Under the pieces are notes generated by a model. It was not told the origin of the DNA. It saw nothing but the letters and a program-made list of their open reading frames with translations, and did not search any database. A stretch of DNA of 58,315 bases from Desulfobacterales bacterium (GTDB lineage: Bacteria > Desulfobacterota > Desulfobacteria > Desulfobacterales > SpSt-501), in the NCBI GenBank assembly GCA_025454255.1, contig JALOOU010000001.1, forward strand, positions 1 to 58,315. The letters are read 5' to 3'. A program made the position numbers and the translations under genes. This document shows, piece by piece, positions 1-7,432 of this stretch (positions are counted from its first letter, which is position 1; each line of letters begins with the position of its first letter).

Positions 1-210
1 CCATACCGGACCTCGAATGCGGGGCAGGGATGGATTGACCCAATGGATCCGGTACTCCATCCCGCATGTCGGACACTTGGCGGTCTTATCCCCTTTCTCG
101 GGCTGAATCCGCTCCATACAGGTGGGGTTGTGGCATCGGAATTTACCGTAGGTCCTTGTTTCTCGCAGGCTCTCTGCCGTCGACATCCCCTTTTCTTTTT
201 CGATCGCCAT
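1..210 (-). CDS. Small zinc-ribbon protein, partial (3' end outside window)
   Basis: The reverse strand is open from an ATG at 210 to the window edge, giving at least 70 residues. A GAGGTG ribosome binding site lies 5-7 bases upstream. The N-terminal 25 residues are charged (MAIEKEKGMS). They are followed by a four-cysteine knuckle, CHNPTC around residues 26-31 and CPTCG around 47-51, typical of a zinc ribbon or rubredoxin-like fold. The sequence then runs YRIHWVNPSLPRIRG. The function is not recognised; small proteins of this type bind zinc or iron and often accompany enzymes or regulators. Two strong palindromes upstream (279-294 and 441-478) suggest that it heads a tightly regulated transcript. 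The stop codon and any downstream partner lie outside the window. Confidence 0.7.
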   Translation of the reverse strand, partial: MAIEKEKGMSTAESLRETRTYGKFRCHNPTCMERIQPEKGDKTAKCPTCGMEYRIHWVNPSLPRIRGPVW

Positions 211-278
211 GATTCACCTCTTCGGATCCCACATTAAGGTTCTTCGATTTTCGCAGCGGGCTGGCTTGTAAATATAAT

Positions 279-294
279 GTTCATTATAGTGAAC
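279..294. promoter_or_regulatory. Operator-like palindrome GTTCA-N6-TGAAC (site 1)
   Basis: GTTCATTATAGTGAAC is a 16-bp inverted repeat with one mismatched pair. It sits 69-84 bases upstream of the zinc-ribbon start. On the minus strand its core contains TATAAT, so a bound repressor would cover a possible -10 element. It has the same GTTCA/TGAAC arms and 6-bp spacer as 452-467, 54905-54920 and 54995-55010. Confidence 0.55.
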
Positions 295-440
295 GAATAC
301 GATAGGGTCTTACACTATAATTTTACTCTTTGTCAAGCAGGATTGTCATCTAAAATTTTTTTTATATTGAATTATGTAACTATAGACTGGCCTGTTTCCG
401 CCCGAAGCGCACCCGAATCGGCCCGGTGCGAATTCGCCGA

Positions 441-478
441 TTTTATAAAATGTTCATTATGATGAACATTTTATAAAA
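441..478. promoter_or_regulatory. 38-bp near-perfect palindrome containing operator site 2
   Basis: Positions 441-478 read as the reverse complement of themselves except for one mismatched pair near the centre. The core at 452-467 is GTTCATTATGATGAAC. It is flanked on each side by an ATTTTATAAAA/TTTTATAAAAT arm. The core matches site 1 in its arms and spacer length. This could be a tandem or extended operator for a dimeric regulator. Confidence 0.6.
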
Positions 479-595
479 GATGGAAACCGATGTAACGTGC
501 GTGAAAAAGTGGCCGGTCAAAAAGGGCAGGCCGCAACGAGGATCAAATGGAAAACATAACGGAGGGCTGAATAAAGCGGTTTGCCGGAAGGACCA

Positions 596-1984
596 TCATC
601 CGGCCGGCTCCTCCCACCAGCAGATGATCGACCCGGAGCGTTTATAGCGAATCCCCTCTGTTTGCTCGATCTGCCGTATCCAGGCCCCCAGCCCGGAAGC
701 ATGATGGATAATCAGAGGGATGCTGTGGCGGGGCAGGATGTCGTTCGGCAGGCCGCAGAGATACATCGTTTTTTGTGCTCCGGCGAAAATCTCCCGGGAA
801 TCCCAGGGAGTGGGATGGATGAACCCGTGGACGGCACCCTCCCGGGTCGAATACCCCAGATGGCGTGGAAATTCCGCCTTGAGCCGGCGGATCAGCCGGA
901 CCGCTTCCAGGTTCTCTTGGACGCTGACCCCCTTGTTCAGGTTGCGCAGGATCCTGTCGTCAAAGGACTCGAACCCGATCGCGCCCAACAGGATGTTGAC
1001 CCCCATCTGCCGAGCCGCCCGCAGCGCCTCTTCCAAACGGGCGGCCCCGGCGATGAGCCCGTCCGCCCGAAGGGTGAGACTGATTTGGGAAAGCCGCATG
1101 CCGTTCCGGCTCGCCGCTCCCAACAAGTCCGGAAGCCCGGGAAGGGGGTATTCATTGATGAGCTCAAAGGGGATCTTTCCGCCGTCTCTTCCCTCCGGCA
1201 GGCAACGGATCTGGCAGAGCACCGTTTCCATGTCCAGCTTGCCTGGAAATCCCTTGTCCGCCGCCACATCGCAGAAGCTGCAGCCCCTCACGGGGAGCTT
1301 GATTCTCTTCCCTCCTCCGGCGCGGATCGACGCCGGATAGTCGATTTCCGCCTCTGTGACCCGAGCTGCGTGCGGACAGCCGATCTGCTGCAGCACCTGG
1401 CCGCTTGTGATCCGCAGGGGCGTAATCCCGCTGGCGCCCACGCGGTAAATATTATCCCATCGGACCTTCCCGAGGTATTTCTCGTCCCAGCTCTTTTTGG
1501 GATTCTGGATGATCGCGCCGTTAAGGCCCTTGTACGAAAGACCGGGAACATCCGGCCAGCGGCTCCCCTCGAGGCGGCTCAACAACGGGATCGCCTGCTC
1601 CGCAGGCCCGTGCAGGGCGAAGCGGAAGCTGTCCGCAAGGCCCTTGAACCGATGGGGGTGCTGCCGCCAGCCTTCTTCTCCTCGAAAATCCGCATCTGCC
1701 TGGGGACCGGCCAGGATGGTGACGGTGCCTTCGTTAGTGAGCTCTTTGGCCAGGGAAAAAAGATCCTCCCGGCCGCTGAGCGCAGAGAATCCGATCACGG
1801 GCCTGCGGGAGCCGAAATAGTCGGAAAGGGCCTTTTTCAGGGAATCCTTGTCATCGTCCCGGGTCACGGCGATGACGATGCATGGATGGCGGGTGTGGTC
1901 CTGGATGATCGTGGCGGCCATCTGCGGGCCCAGCAGCCCGTAGGCGGCACCGGGGGGATGGCTGGTGATGATGGCCATTTGCAT
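596..1984 (-). CDS. B12-binding/radical-SAM-like protein
   Basis: A protein of 462 residues. The start at 1984 (MQMAIITSHP) is preceded by AGGA about 10 bases upstream; an in-frame ATG lies 20 codons further up at 2044. The first 150 residues look like a cobalamin-binding (B12-binding) Rossmann half: GLLGPQMA, VIGFSALSGREDL, VTILAGPQAD. A radical-SAM-type barrel follows, with VRGCSFCDVAADKG around residue 245, then FELINEYPLPGLP and LLGAIGFESFDDRILRNLNKG. Only two cysteines of the usual CX3CX2C motif are present; the position expected for the first is proline. The gene is divergent from the HesA/MoaD pair, with 77 bp between starts, so a shared control region is likely. The substrate is unknown. 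The family call is good and the exact reaction is not. Confidence 0.65.
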   Translation of the reverse strand: MQMAIITSHPPGAAYGLLGPQMAATIIQDHTRHPCIVIAVTRDDDKDSLKKALSDYFGSRRPVIGFSALSGREDLFSLAKELTNEGTVTILAGPQADADFRGEEGWRQHPHRFKGLADSFRFALHGPAEQAIPLLSRLEGSRWPDVPGLSYKGLNGAIIQNPKKSWDEKYLGKVRWDNIYRVGASGITPLRITSGQVLQQIGCPHAARVTEAEIDYPASIRAGGGKRIKLPVRGCSFCDVAADKGFPGKLDMETVLCQIRCLPEGRDGGKIPFELINEYPLPGLPDLLGAASRNGMRLSQISLTLRADGLIAGAARLEEALRAARQMGVNILLGAIGFESFDDRILRNLNKGVSVQENLEAVRLIRRLKAEFPRHLGYSTREGAVHGFIHPTPWDSREIFAGAQKTMYLCGLPNDILPRHSIPLIIHHASGLGAWIRQIEQTEGIRYKRSGSIICWWEEPAG

Positions 1985-2061
1985 TGGACTGAATTCCTGT
2001 GCTAATCGACATGGATAGTAACATAAGGTGCCCCCTGTTCTCAATCGGATGGAAGTCTCCC

Positions 2062-2811
2062 ATGGCCTTTCTGACAGCGCATGAGATGGAGAGGTACGAC
2101 AGGCAGATCCGCATCGCTGAGATCGGAAAGAGGGGGCAGGAAAAGCTGAAAAATGCTCGGGTCTTTATCGCCGGAGCCGGCGGACTCGGCTCCCCCATTT
2201 CCATCTATCTCGCCGCGGCCGGCGTGGGCGCCATCCGGATCGTCGATCGGGAGCGGGTGGAGGCGAGCAATCTGAACAGGCAGATCCTGCATTGGAATGA
2301 CGATATCGGCCGGGCCAAGGCCGATTCCGCCCGGGCAACGCTTGCCCGTTTGAATCCGGCCACCCGCACGGAAGCCATTTGCGACACCATCACCCCTGAA
2401 AACGTGGCCCAACTGGTGGCGGGTTGCGATCTTATCGTGGATGCCATGGACAATTTGCCGACCCGTTTTCTGTTGAACAAGACGGCCATCGAAAAAAACA
2501 TTCCGTTTTTCCATGGCGCCGTCCACGGTTTCGAGGGCAGGGCGATGACCGTTATCCCCGGAAAAACGGCGTGCCTCCGATGCATGTACCGGGGCCCCAT
2601 ACCGCAGGAGACGTTCCCGGTGATCGGCGTGGCGACCGCGGTGATCGGGTCCATTCAGGCCACGGAGGTGATCAAATGGATCGCTGGGATCGGCGCCCTT
2701 CTGGAAAACCGGGTGATGGTTTACGACGGTCTGGCCATGCGCTTTACCGAATTCAGGATTCAAAAAAATCCTGGCTGCGACCACTGCGCGGATGCCGCAG
2801 AAAAGGGCTGA
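2062..2811 (+). CDS. HesA/MoeB/ThiF-family adenylyltransferase
   Basis: The 249-residue E1-like enzyme is expected to adenylate the C-terminal glycine of a ubiquitin-like sulfur carrier. The start at 2062 (MAFLTAHEMERYDRQIRI) gives the usual family N-terminus with RYDRQIRI; an upstream ATG at 1999 would add 21 atypical residues. The nucleotide loop GAGGLGSP is at about residues 38-45. A conserved RQILHWNDDIGRAKA segment follows, and paired cysteines CLRC and CDHC near the C-terminus should bind zinc. The gene lies 3 bp upstream of a MoaD/ThiS-like gene, the expected substrate. The pair could serve molybdopterin/tungstopterin, thiamine or another sulfur-transfer pathway; the sequence does not decide which. 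Confidence 0.85.
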   Translation: MAFLTAHEMERYDRQIRIAEIGKRGQEKLKNARVFIAGAGGLGSPISIYLAAAGVGAIRIVDRERVEASNLNRQILHWNDDIGRAKADSARATLARLNPATRTEAICDTITPENVAQLVAGCDLIVDAMDNLPTRFLLNKTAIEKNIPFFHGAVHGFEGRAMTVIPGKTACLRCMYRGPIPQETFPVIGVATAVIGSIQATEVIKWIAGIGALLENRVMVYDGLAMRFTEFRIQKNPGCDHCADAAEKG

Positions 2812-2814
2812 TCC

Positions 2815-3087
2815 ATGGGCGTTCAGGTGCACATTCACAGGACCCATCGCGTATCCACGGATGGGAAAGAGGTGGTCCAGGCCGAAGGCAGTTGTGTGGG
2901 AGAGTGCCTGGAGCACCTGGTGAAGCAATACCCGGGCATGAAGGAGGTGCTCTTCGACCAGAAGGGCAACTTGCGCAACATCATCGAAATCTACTTGAAT
3001 CATGAAAGCGCTTATCCCGATGAACTGAAAAAGACGGTAAACGACGGCGACGAGATTCACCTGACCTTCATGCTGGCCGGGGGGTAG
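2815..3087 (+). CDS. MoaD/ThiS-family sulfur carrier protein
   Basis: This 90-residue beta-grasp protein ends in GG (LTFMLAGG), the tail that is adenylated and thiocarboxylated in MoaD and ThiS. The start ATG at 2815 follows the stop of the HesA-like gene by 3 bp, so the two are probably translationally coupled. The middle (CLEHLVKQYPGMKEVLFD, then NIIEIYLN) fits the MoaD-type core. It probably hands sulfur to a molybdopterin- or tungstopterin-type pathway, though this is inferred from the pairing alone. No cofactor biosynthesis gene follows. Confidence 0.85.
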   Translation: MGVQVHIHRTHRVSTDGKEVVQAEGSCVGECLEHLVKQYPGMKEVLFDQKGNLRNIIEIYLNHESAYPDELKKTVNDGDEIHLTFMLAGG

Positions 3088-3501
3088 AAGCGGATTTCTC
3101 TGCCTGCCGGCCGAAGGCGCGCCGCCGCTGTTCATCAGGCAGTCCGCCGCCCGCGCCCGCGAGGAATCACTTGACCGCATCGCCGACAGCGCCACCGTGA
3201 AAGACGTTCCGGGGCGGGTCGCGGATATCCACGGCCGGCCACCGGTGCGCCGGGCGATGGAGGAGGGAGGCCGCCGCGGGCTTCCGCCGAGTCAAAAGAC
3301 CCACATTCAGCTTGACTTTCACACCTGTTTCGCATAGCTACTTCATAGCTATGCTCATCCGGCCTAAAGGCGTTATCACCGGGCGCATCCTTGCTCCTAC
3401 CCGCTTCTCGGCAAAGGAGACATTTCGATCGGGACCGCCACAGATCGACCCCAGCACTCAACCTCAATCAAGCAATCGATCTAAACCAAAGGAGGGTTGC
3501 G
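3088..3501. other. Intergenic region; possible coding remnant and TRAP leader
   Basis: No intact gene is seen. From about 3096 to 3330 one forward frame reads as plausible protein (FIRQSAARAREESLDRIAD, later GRVADIHGRPPVRRAMEEG) but has no start or recognisable family, so it may be a decayed gene end. The second half carries the inverted repeat at 3332-3354 and the leader of the TRAP operon, ending in a strong AAAGGAGGG ribosome binding site near 3488-3495. Confidence 0.5.
3332..3354. promoter_or_regulatory. Operator-like inverted repeat upstream of TRAP operon 1
   Basis: GCATAGCTA and TAGCTATGC form a perfect 9-bp inverted repeat around CTTCA. The pattern GCATAGCT-N5-ATAGCTAT recurs, reverse-complemented, at 19812-19832 upstream of the second TRAP operon. 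This site lies about 150 bp upstream of the first dctP start. Confidence 0.6.
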
Positions 3502-4527
3502 ATGAGAAACAGGCAATGGCTGTGCGCAGTGTCCTTAGCATTGATCGTCGGCCTTTTGGCAATAGCCTCCCCCGCCCTCGTCCGGGCCGCGGACCCCATC
3601 AAGCTCAACTACTCCATCTTCTTTCCCGCCCCGCATAAAATGACGGTCCTGGCCGCCGAGTGGGCCCAGGAGGTCGAAAAGCGCACCAACGGAGCGGTCA
3701 AGGTCACCATTTTTCCGGGCGGCACCCTCACGCCGGCGGACAAGTGCTACGACGGCGTGGTGAACGGGATCTCCGACATCGGGTTCTCGGTGCTCGCCTA
3801 CACGCGGGGCAAATTCCCCCTGACGGAATTGACCGACCTTCCCCTGGGGTTAAAAAGCGGTGCGGTCGCCACCCGTCTGATCAACGCCTACTACCAAAAG
3901 TTCAAGCCCAAAGAGTTCGACGACGTCCAGGTGATGTACCTCCACGGCCACGGCCCGGGCCTGCTCCACTCCAAAAAGAGCGTGAATACCCTTGACGACC
4001 TCAAGGGGATGAAGATCCGCTGCACCGGCATGGCGGCGAAAATCGTGACCGCCCTCGGCGGGGTACCGGTCGCCATGCCCATGGGCGAAACATACGACGC
4101 ACTCAGCAGAGGGGTGGTCGACGGTTCCATGGCCCCCCAGGAGTCCTTGCAGGGCTGGAAGTGGGGCGAGGTGGTGAAATACACGATCGAAAATTTCGGC
4201 TCCTCCTACAGCACAGGGTTTTTTGTGGTCATGAACAAGGACAAGTGGAAATCCCTGCCCCCGGAGGCCCAGAAAGCGATCGAAGCGGTCAACGCGGAGT
4301 GGATCGAAAAAACGGGGAAGCTCTGGGACGAAATCGACCAGCAAGGCCGGGAGTTCACCCTGGCGAGAGGCAACCAGATCCTCCCGCTTTCCAAGGAGGA
4401 GGACCAAAAGTGGGCCAAGCAGGTGCGGCCGATTCTGGATGAATACGTCGCCAACATGAAGGGCAAGAATCTGCCGGGAGATGCGGCCCTCAGCTTCTAC
4501 CTCGAAGAGATGAAAAAACTGCAGTAG
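3502..4527 (+). CDS. TRAP transporter substrate-binding protein (DctP family)
   Basis: A protein of 341 residues with a clear signal peptide (hydrophobic 8-25, ASPALVRA then ADPIK, cleavage near residue 29), so it acts in the periplasm. The mature part follows the DctP fold: AAEWAQEVEKRTNGAVKVTIFPGG early, then LDDLKGMKIRCTG near residue 170. In this family the arginine of that segment binds the carboxylate of the ligand. ALSRGVVDGSMAP follows. The ATG at 3502 has an excellent GGAGGG site. It is the first gene of a dctP-dctQ-dctM operon; a 12-bp stem hairpin follows its stop. The ligand is probably a carboxylate, possibly aromatic or 2-oxo acid, but cannot be named. Confidence 0.92.
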   Translation: MRNRQWLCAVSLALIVGLLAIASPALVRAADPIKLNYSIFFPAPHKMTVLAAEWAQEVEKRTNGAVKVTIFPGGTLTPADKCYDGVVNGISDIGFSVLAYTRGKFPLTELTDLPLGLKSGAVATRLINAYYQKFKPKEFDDVQVMYLHGHGPGLLHSKKSVNTLDDLKGMKIRCTGMAAKIVTALGGVPVAMPMGETYDALSRGVVDGSMAPQESLQGWKWGEVVKYTIENFGSSYSTGFFVVMNKDKWKSLPPEAQKAIEAVNAEWIEKTGKLWDEIDQQGREFTLARGNQILPLSKEEDQKWAKQVRPILDEYVANMKGKNLPGDAALSFYLEEMKKLQ

Positions 4528-4538
4528 GGCTTCAGGCA

Positions 4539-4566
4539 GAGGAAGGGAGATCCTTCTCCCTTCCTC
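4539..4566. terminator. Intercistronic hairpin between dctP and dctQ (operon 1)
   Basis: GAGGAAGGGAGA and TCTCCCTTCCTC form a perfect 12-bp stem with a TCCT loop, 12 bases after the dctP stop. Only a short GTTT follows, so it is more likely an mRNA-stabilising or attenuating hairpin than a full terminator. TRAP operon 2 has a hairpin in the same place. Confidence 0.65.
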
Positions 4567-4600
4567 GTTTCGCGCCTCCCCAAACGGAAAGGAGCGGTGA

Positions 4601-5083
4601 GTGGAGCATTTATTTAACAGCGTTTTCCGGCTGAGCCGCCTCCTGAACGGGATCGCCGGGGTTGCGATCACCTTTATCATGGCCCTGACGGTCCTCGACG
4701 TCGTCCTGCGTTTTTTTCGACGCCCGATCGTAGGGACCTACGAGCTGGTGGCGTTTACCGGGGCGGTCGTCATCGGCTTCGCCATCCCCCTGACCTCATG
4801 GATGCGCGGGCACATCTTCGTCGACTTCTTCACCGGGAAGCTGCCGAATGCCGCCCGATCCATTTTCAACCTGATCACCCGCTGCATGGGGGTCGGCCTG
4901 TTTCTGCTCATCGGGTGGAATCTGATCCTGGTCGGCATGGACCTGCAGAAATCCGGCGAGGTTTCCCTCACGCTTCAACTTCCCTTTTACCCGGTCGCCT
5001 ACGGCCTTGCTGTTTCCTGTTTCGTTCAATGCATGGTTCTCTTGGCGGATATGGTGAAGATCCTCAGGGGGCAATATGAATGA
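4601..5083 (+). CDS. TRAP transporter small membrane subunit (DctQ family)
   Basis: This 160-residue integral membrane protein has four hydrophobic segments (about 18-40, 50-70, 90-112 and 130-152), as expected for DctQ. The family motif region RFFRRPIVGTYELVAFTG joins the first two. Start is GTG at 4601 behind AAAGGAGCG. It pairs with the large subunit downstream, whose start overlaps this stop by 8 bp. Together with the periplasmic binding protein they form a sodium- or proton-driven secondary importer in the inner membrane. Confidence 0.9.
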   Translation: MEHLFNSVFRLSRLLNGIAGVAITFIMALTVLDVVLRFFRRPIVGTYELVAFTGAVVIGFAIPLTSWMRGHIFVDFFTGKLPNAARSIFNLITRCMGVGLFLLIGWNLILVGMDLQKSGEVSLTLQLPFYPVAYGLAVSCFVQCMVLLADMVKILRGQYE

Positions 5084-6377
5084 GGTCACGGCGGGGCTGA
5101 TTGGTCTGGCGGCGGTCCTGCTGCTGTTTCTGACCGGCATCGAACTGGGGTTCGCGATGACCCTGGTGGGGCTGCTGGGGTTCAGCTATATCGTCTCCTG
5201 GAAAGCCGGTCTGAATCTTCTCGCGAAGGATTTTATCGACGTCCTGGCTTCCTATGGATTCACGGTCATCCCCCTTTTCATCCTCATGGGGCAGATCGCC
5301 TTCAACGCCGGCATCGCCAGGCGCCTGTACGCCTCGGCCTACACCTTTATCGGCCACATCCCCGGCGGCCTGGCCATGGCCACGGTAGCCGGGGCCACGG
5401 CTTTCAAGGCAATCTGCGGCTCCTCCCCGGCGACGGCCGCCACGTTCGCCAGCGTCGCCGTCCCCGAAATGGACCACTACGGCTACGACAAGAAGCTATC
5501 CACCGGGATCGTGGCCACGGTCGGAACGCTCGGCATCCTCATGCCGCCCAGCGTGACGCTAATCGTCTTCGGCATCATCACGGAGCAGTCCATCGGCAAG
5601 CTATTCTTGGCCGGGATCATCCCGGGCTTGATGGTCGCCGTGTTCTTCATCTGCATCATCTACGGATGGTGCAAGATCAATCCCCTGCTCGGCCCACCGG
5701 GCGAAAAATCGACCTGGCGCAAGCGAATGGCCTCGCTGCCGGAGGTGATCTGGATCACGGCTATTTTCCTGCTCGTCATCGGGGGCCTGATGCAGGGGTT
5801 CTTCACACCGACCGAGGCCGGCAGCGTGGGCACGTTCATGGTCCTGGCGTTGTCCCTCATCAAGAGGGACCTGAACTTCAAGGGCTACGTCAAATCGGTG
5901 GTCGAATCGCTGCGGACGGCGTGCATGGTTCTGATGCTGATCGTGGGCTCGACGGTCCTGGGGCATTTTCTCGCCGTGACCAAGATCCCCATGATCACGG
6001 CGGACTGGGTTCTGGAGCTTGCCCTCAACCGCTACCTGGTCATGGTCATCATCTCGGTCATCTACCTGCTGGGGGGCTCCTTCATCGACGACCTCGCCTT
6101 CATGGTGCTGGCCACGCCGATCTTCTACCCGGTCATCATCAAGCTGGGGTTCAGTCCGATCTGGTTCGGCATGATCATCGCGCTGACGGTCATGGTCGGC
6201 GTGGTGATCCCGCCTGTGGCGATCAACGTCTTCGTGGTCAAAAACATCACCAAGGTGCCCTTCGGCGTCATCTACAGCGGCGTCTACCCGTTTCTGCTCA
6301 GCATACTTTTCTGTGCGGTGCTGCTGTTCCTGTTCCCGCCGATCTGCACCTTTTTGCCGGACCTGCTCATGAAATAA
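5076..6377 (+). CDS. TRAP transporter large permease (DctM family)
   Basis: A protein of 433 residues with about 12 hydrophobic segments, the normal length for DctM. Family hallmarks include FKAICGSSPATAATFASVA near residue 110, LGILMPPSVTLIVFGIITEQ around 145-170, and VGVVIPPVAINVFVVKN near the C-terminus. The start overlaps the dctQ stop by 8 bp, which indicates translational coupling. It is the translocating subunit of the importer. The operon appears to end here; the next gene is on the opposite strand. Confidence 0.93.
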   Translation: MNEVTAGLIGLAAVLLLFLTGIELGFAMTLVGLLGFSYIVSWKAGLNLLAKDFIDVLASYGFTVIPLFILMGQIAFNAGIARRLYASAYTFIGHIPGGLAMATVAGATAFKAICGSSPATAATFASVAVPEMDHYGYDKKLSTGIVATVGTLGILMPPSVTLIVFGIITEQSIGKLFLAGIIPGLMVAVFFICIIYGWCKINPLLGPPGEKSTWRKRMASLPEVIWITAIFLLVIGGLMQGFFTPTEAGSVGTFMVLALSLIKRDLNFKGYVKSVVESLRTACMVLMLIVGSTVLGHFLAVTKIPMITADWVLELALNRYLVMVIISVIYLLGGSFIDDLAFMVLATPIFYPVIIKLGFSPIWFGMIIALTVMVGVVIPPVAINVFVVKNITKVPFGVIYSGVYPFLLSILFCAVLLFLFPPICTFLPDLLMK

Positions 6378-6580
6378 AGGCGGCTCCGTAATAAACGCGA
6401 TTCCGGTGTTGCGCTTCATCCCGCAGCCGCTGCGGCGTACTAGAGTGTGCGCCTCGCCCCGCGGGCGGCGCGCGCCTTGAACTTGCGCTTATTGCGAAGC
6501 CGCCGGGATGGTTCTCAACGAAGACAGGTTTTCGCTTTCACCTCCGCATCGATTCCCGCCCCGACAGGCGAGGCGGAAAT

Positions 6581-7069
6581 CTATTTGGACCACTCCTTCC
6601 AGTCCAGCCCGGTCTTCTTCTCCCAATCCGATGCGAAGGATGCGGTGAAAAAGCCGTGCAGCTTCTGCAGCAGCCGCTTCCAGCCGGTGGCGTAGTCGTA
6701 TTTCAGCACGTCCTCCAGAAACGGCACGATATCGGCCAGCTTCTCCTTCGGCAGGAAGGCGTAGGCCTTCATGTCGTAGGAGCGCTTCAACGCCTCGGGG
6801 GTGAGGGAGTGGGCGGTCAGCATCGCCACCCTGAATCGGCGCCTGACGGCGATCTCAAGCAGATCGAAGCCGCGCACCCCCATGATGTCCAGGACCACCA
6901 GATCATAGGCGTTGGCCTCCAGCAGGGCGGCGGCCTCTTCGAACCCTCCGGCCTTCTCGATCCGGCACCGGGGCGCATCCGCCAGCACGAGCTCCTCTAA
7001 AGATTCCAACACGTCCGGCTCGTCGTCGACGGCCAGAATTATTTTGTCGTTTAAAATCGAGTCACCCAT
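6581..7069 (-). CDS. Single-domain response regulator with helical tail
   Basis: The 162-residue protein has a receiver domain: acidic pair D15-D16 (AVDDEPD), predicted phosphoacceptor D61 (VVLDIMG), T85 (MLTAHS) and K108 (FLPKEK). No DNA-binding or enzymatic output domain follows, only about 45 residues rich in Trp and Lys (TGWKRLLQKLHGFF, GLDWKEWSK). The ATG at 7069 has a GGGGAGG site; a longer frame to 7144 adds 25 unlikely residues. It is a clear paralogue of the regulator at 11559-12116, with the same LDIMG, MLTAHS and LPKE segments and a similar tail. It has no adjacent kinase and may share the kinases at 12-15 kb. Confidence 0.85.
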   Translation of the reverse strand: MGDSILNDKIILAVDDEPDVLESLEELVLADAPRCRIEKAGGFEEAAALLEANAYDLVVLDIMGVRGFDLLEIAVRRRFRVAMLTAHSLTPEALKRSYDMKAYAFLPKEKLADIVPFLEDVLKYDYATGWKRLLQKLHGFFTASFASDWEKKTGLDWKEWSK

Positions 7070-7432
7070 CAGGCGCCTCCCCTTGGTTGAACGTATTGGA
7101 GATGATTGCGAACGGTTCCCTGCTGCAGCCGAAAACCGCTGCACCTGTTCGTCGACACTTCGGCGGTTTCGCTTGCGGCCTAACCCCGGTAATGGATCGC
7201 GGTCATGTCAAAACAAAAGTGAATGGGTGGTGCGGCGGGTTCGACCGCCGCCGGCAGTCTGATGGTGAATACAATGCACCGCATGGAAAATCAACACAGA
7301 TGATAGGCCGATCCGTCCATGCGCGTATCGGCCGCTTGCCTGTTTTTGTGTTTTTAAAACGGCGCTCATCGTGCTAAACCACGATCGAATCCATGCGCAA
7401 TGCCATCCCCCCTTTACGAGCGAGCGACCGCC
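7070..7432. other. Divergent intergenic region, nothing specific seen
   Basis: These 363 bases separate the divergent response regulator and adenine deaminase genes. Part is AT-richer (7260-7380) and may hold promoters for both. No gene, repeat or convincing palindrome was identified. Confidence 0.5.

Larger units (their letters stand above)
211..595. other. AT-rich control region with two operators, no gene seen
   Basis: This stretch lies between the start of the zinc-ribbon gene and the stop of the radical-SAM-like gene. It is much more AT-rich than its surroundings (for example 340-390) and carries two related palindromes listed separately. No open frame here has convincing codon use. A TTGACA hexamer reads on the minus strand at 331-336, but no well-spaced -10 follows it. 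Confidence 0.6.

Noticed and set aside
581..2005. Plus-strand open frame of over 470 codons opposite the radical-SAM-like gene
   Set aside because: Same cause: an antisense shadow in GC-rich DNA. The minus strand has recognisable family motifs and a ribosome site.
3096..3330. Protein-coding gene downstream of the MoaD-like gene
   Set aside because: One frame reads well for about 75 codons but lacks a start, ribosome site and recognisable family. It is recorded only as a possible remnant.
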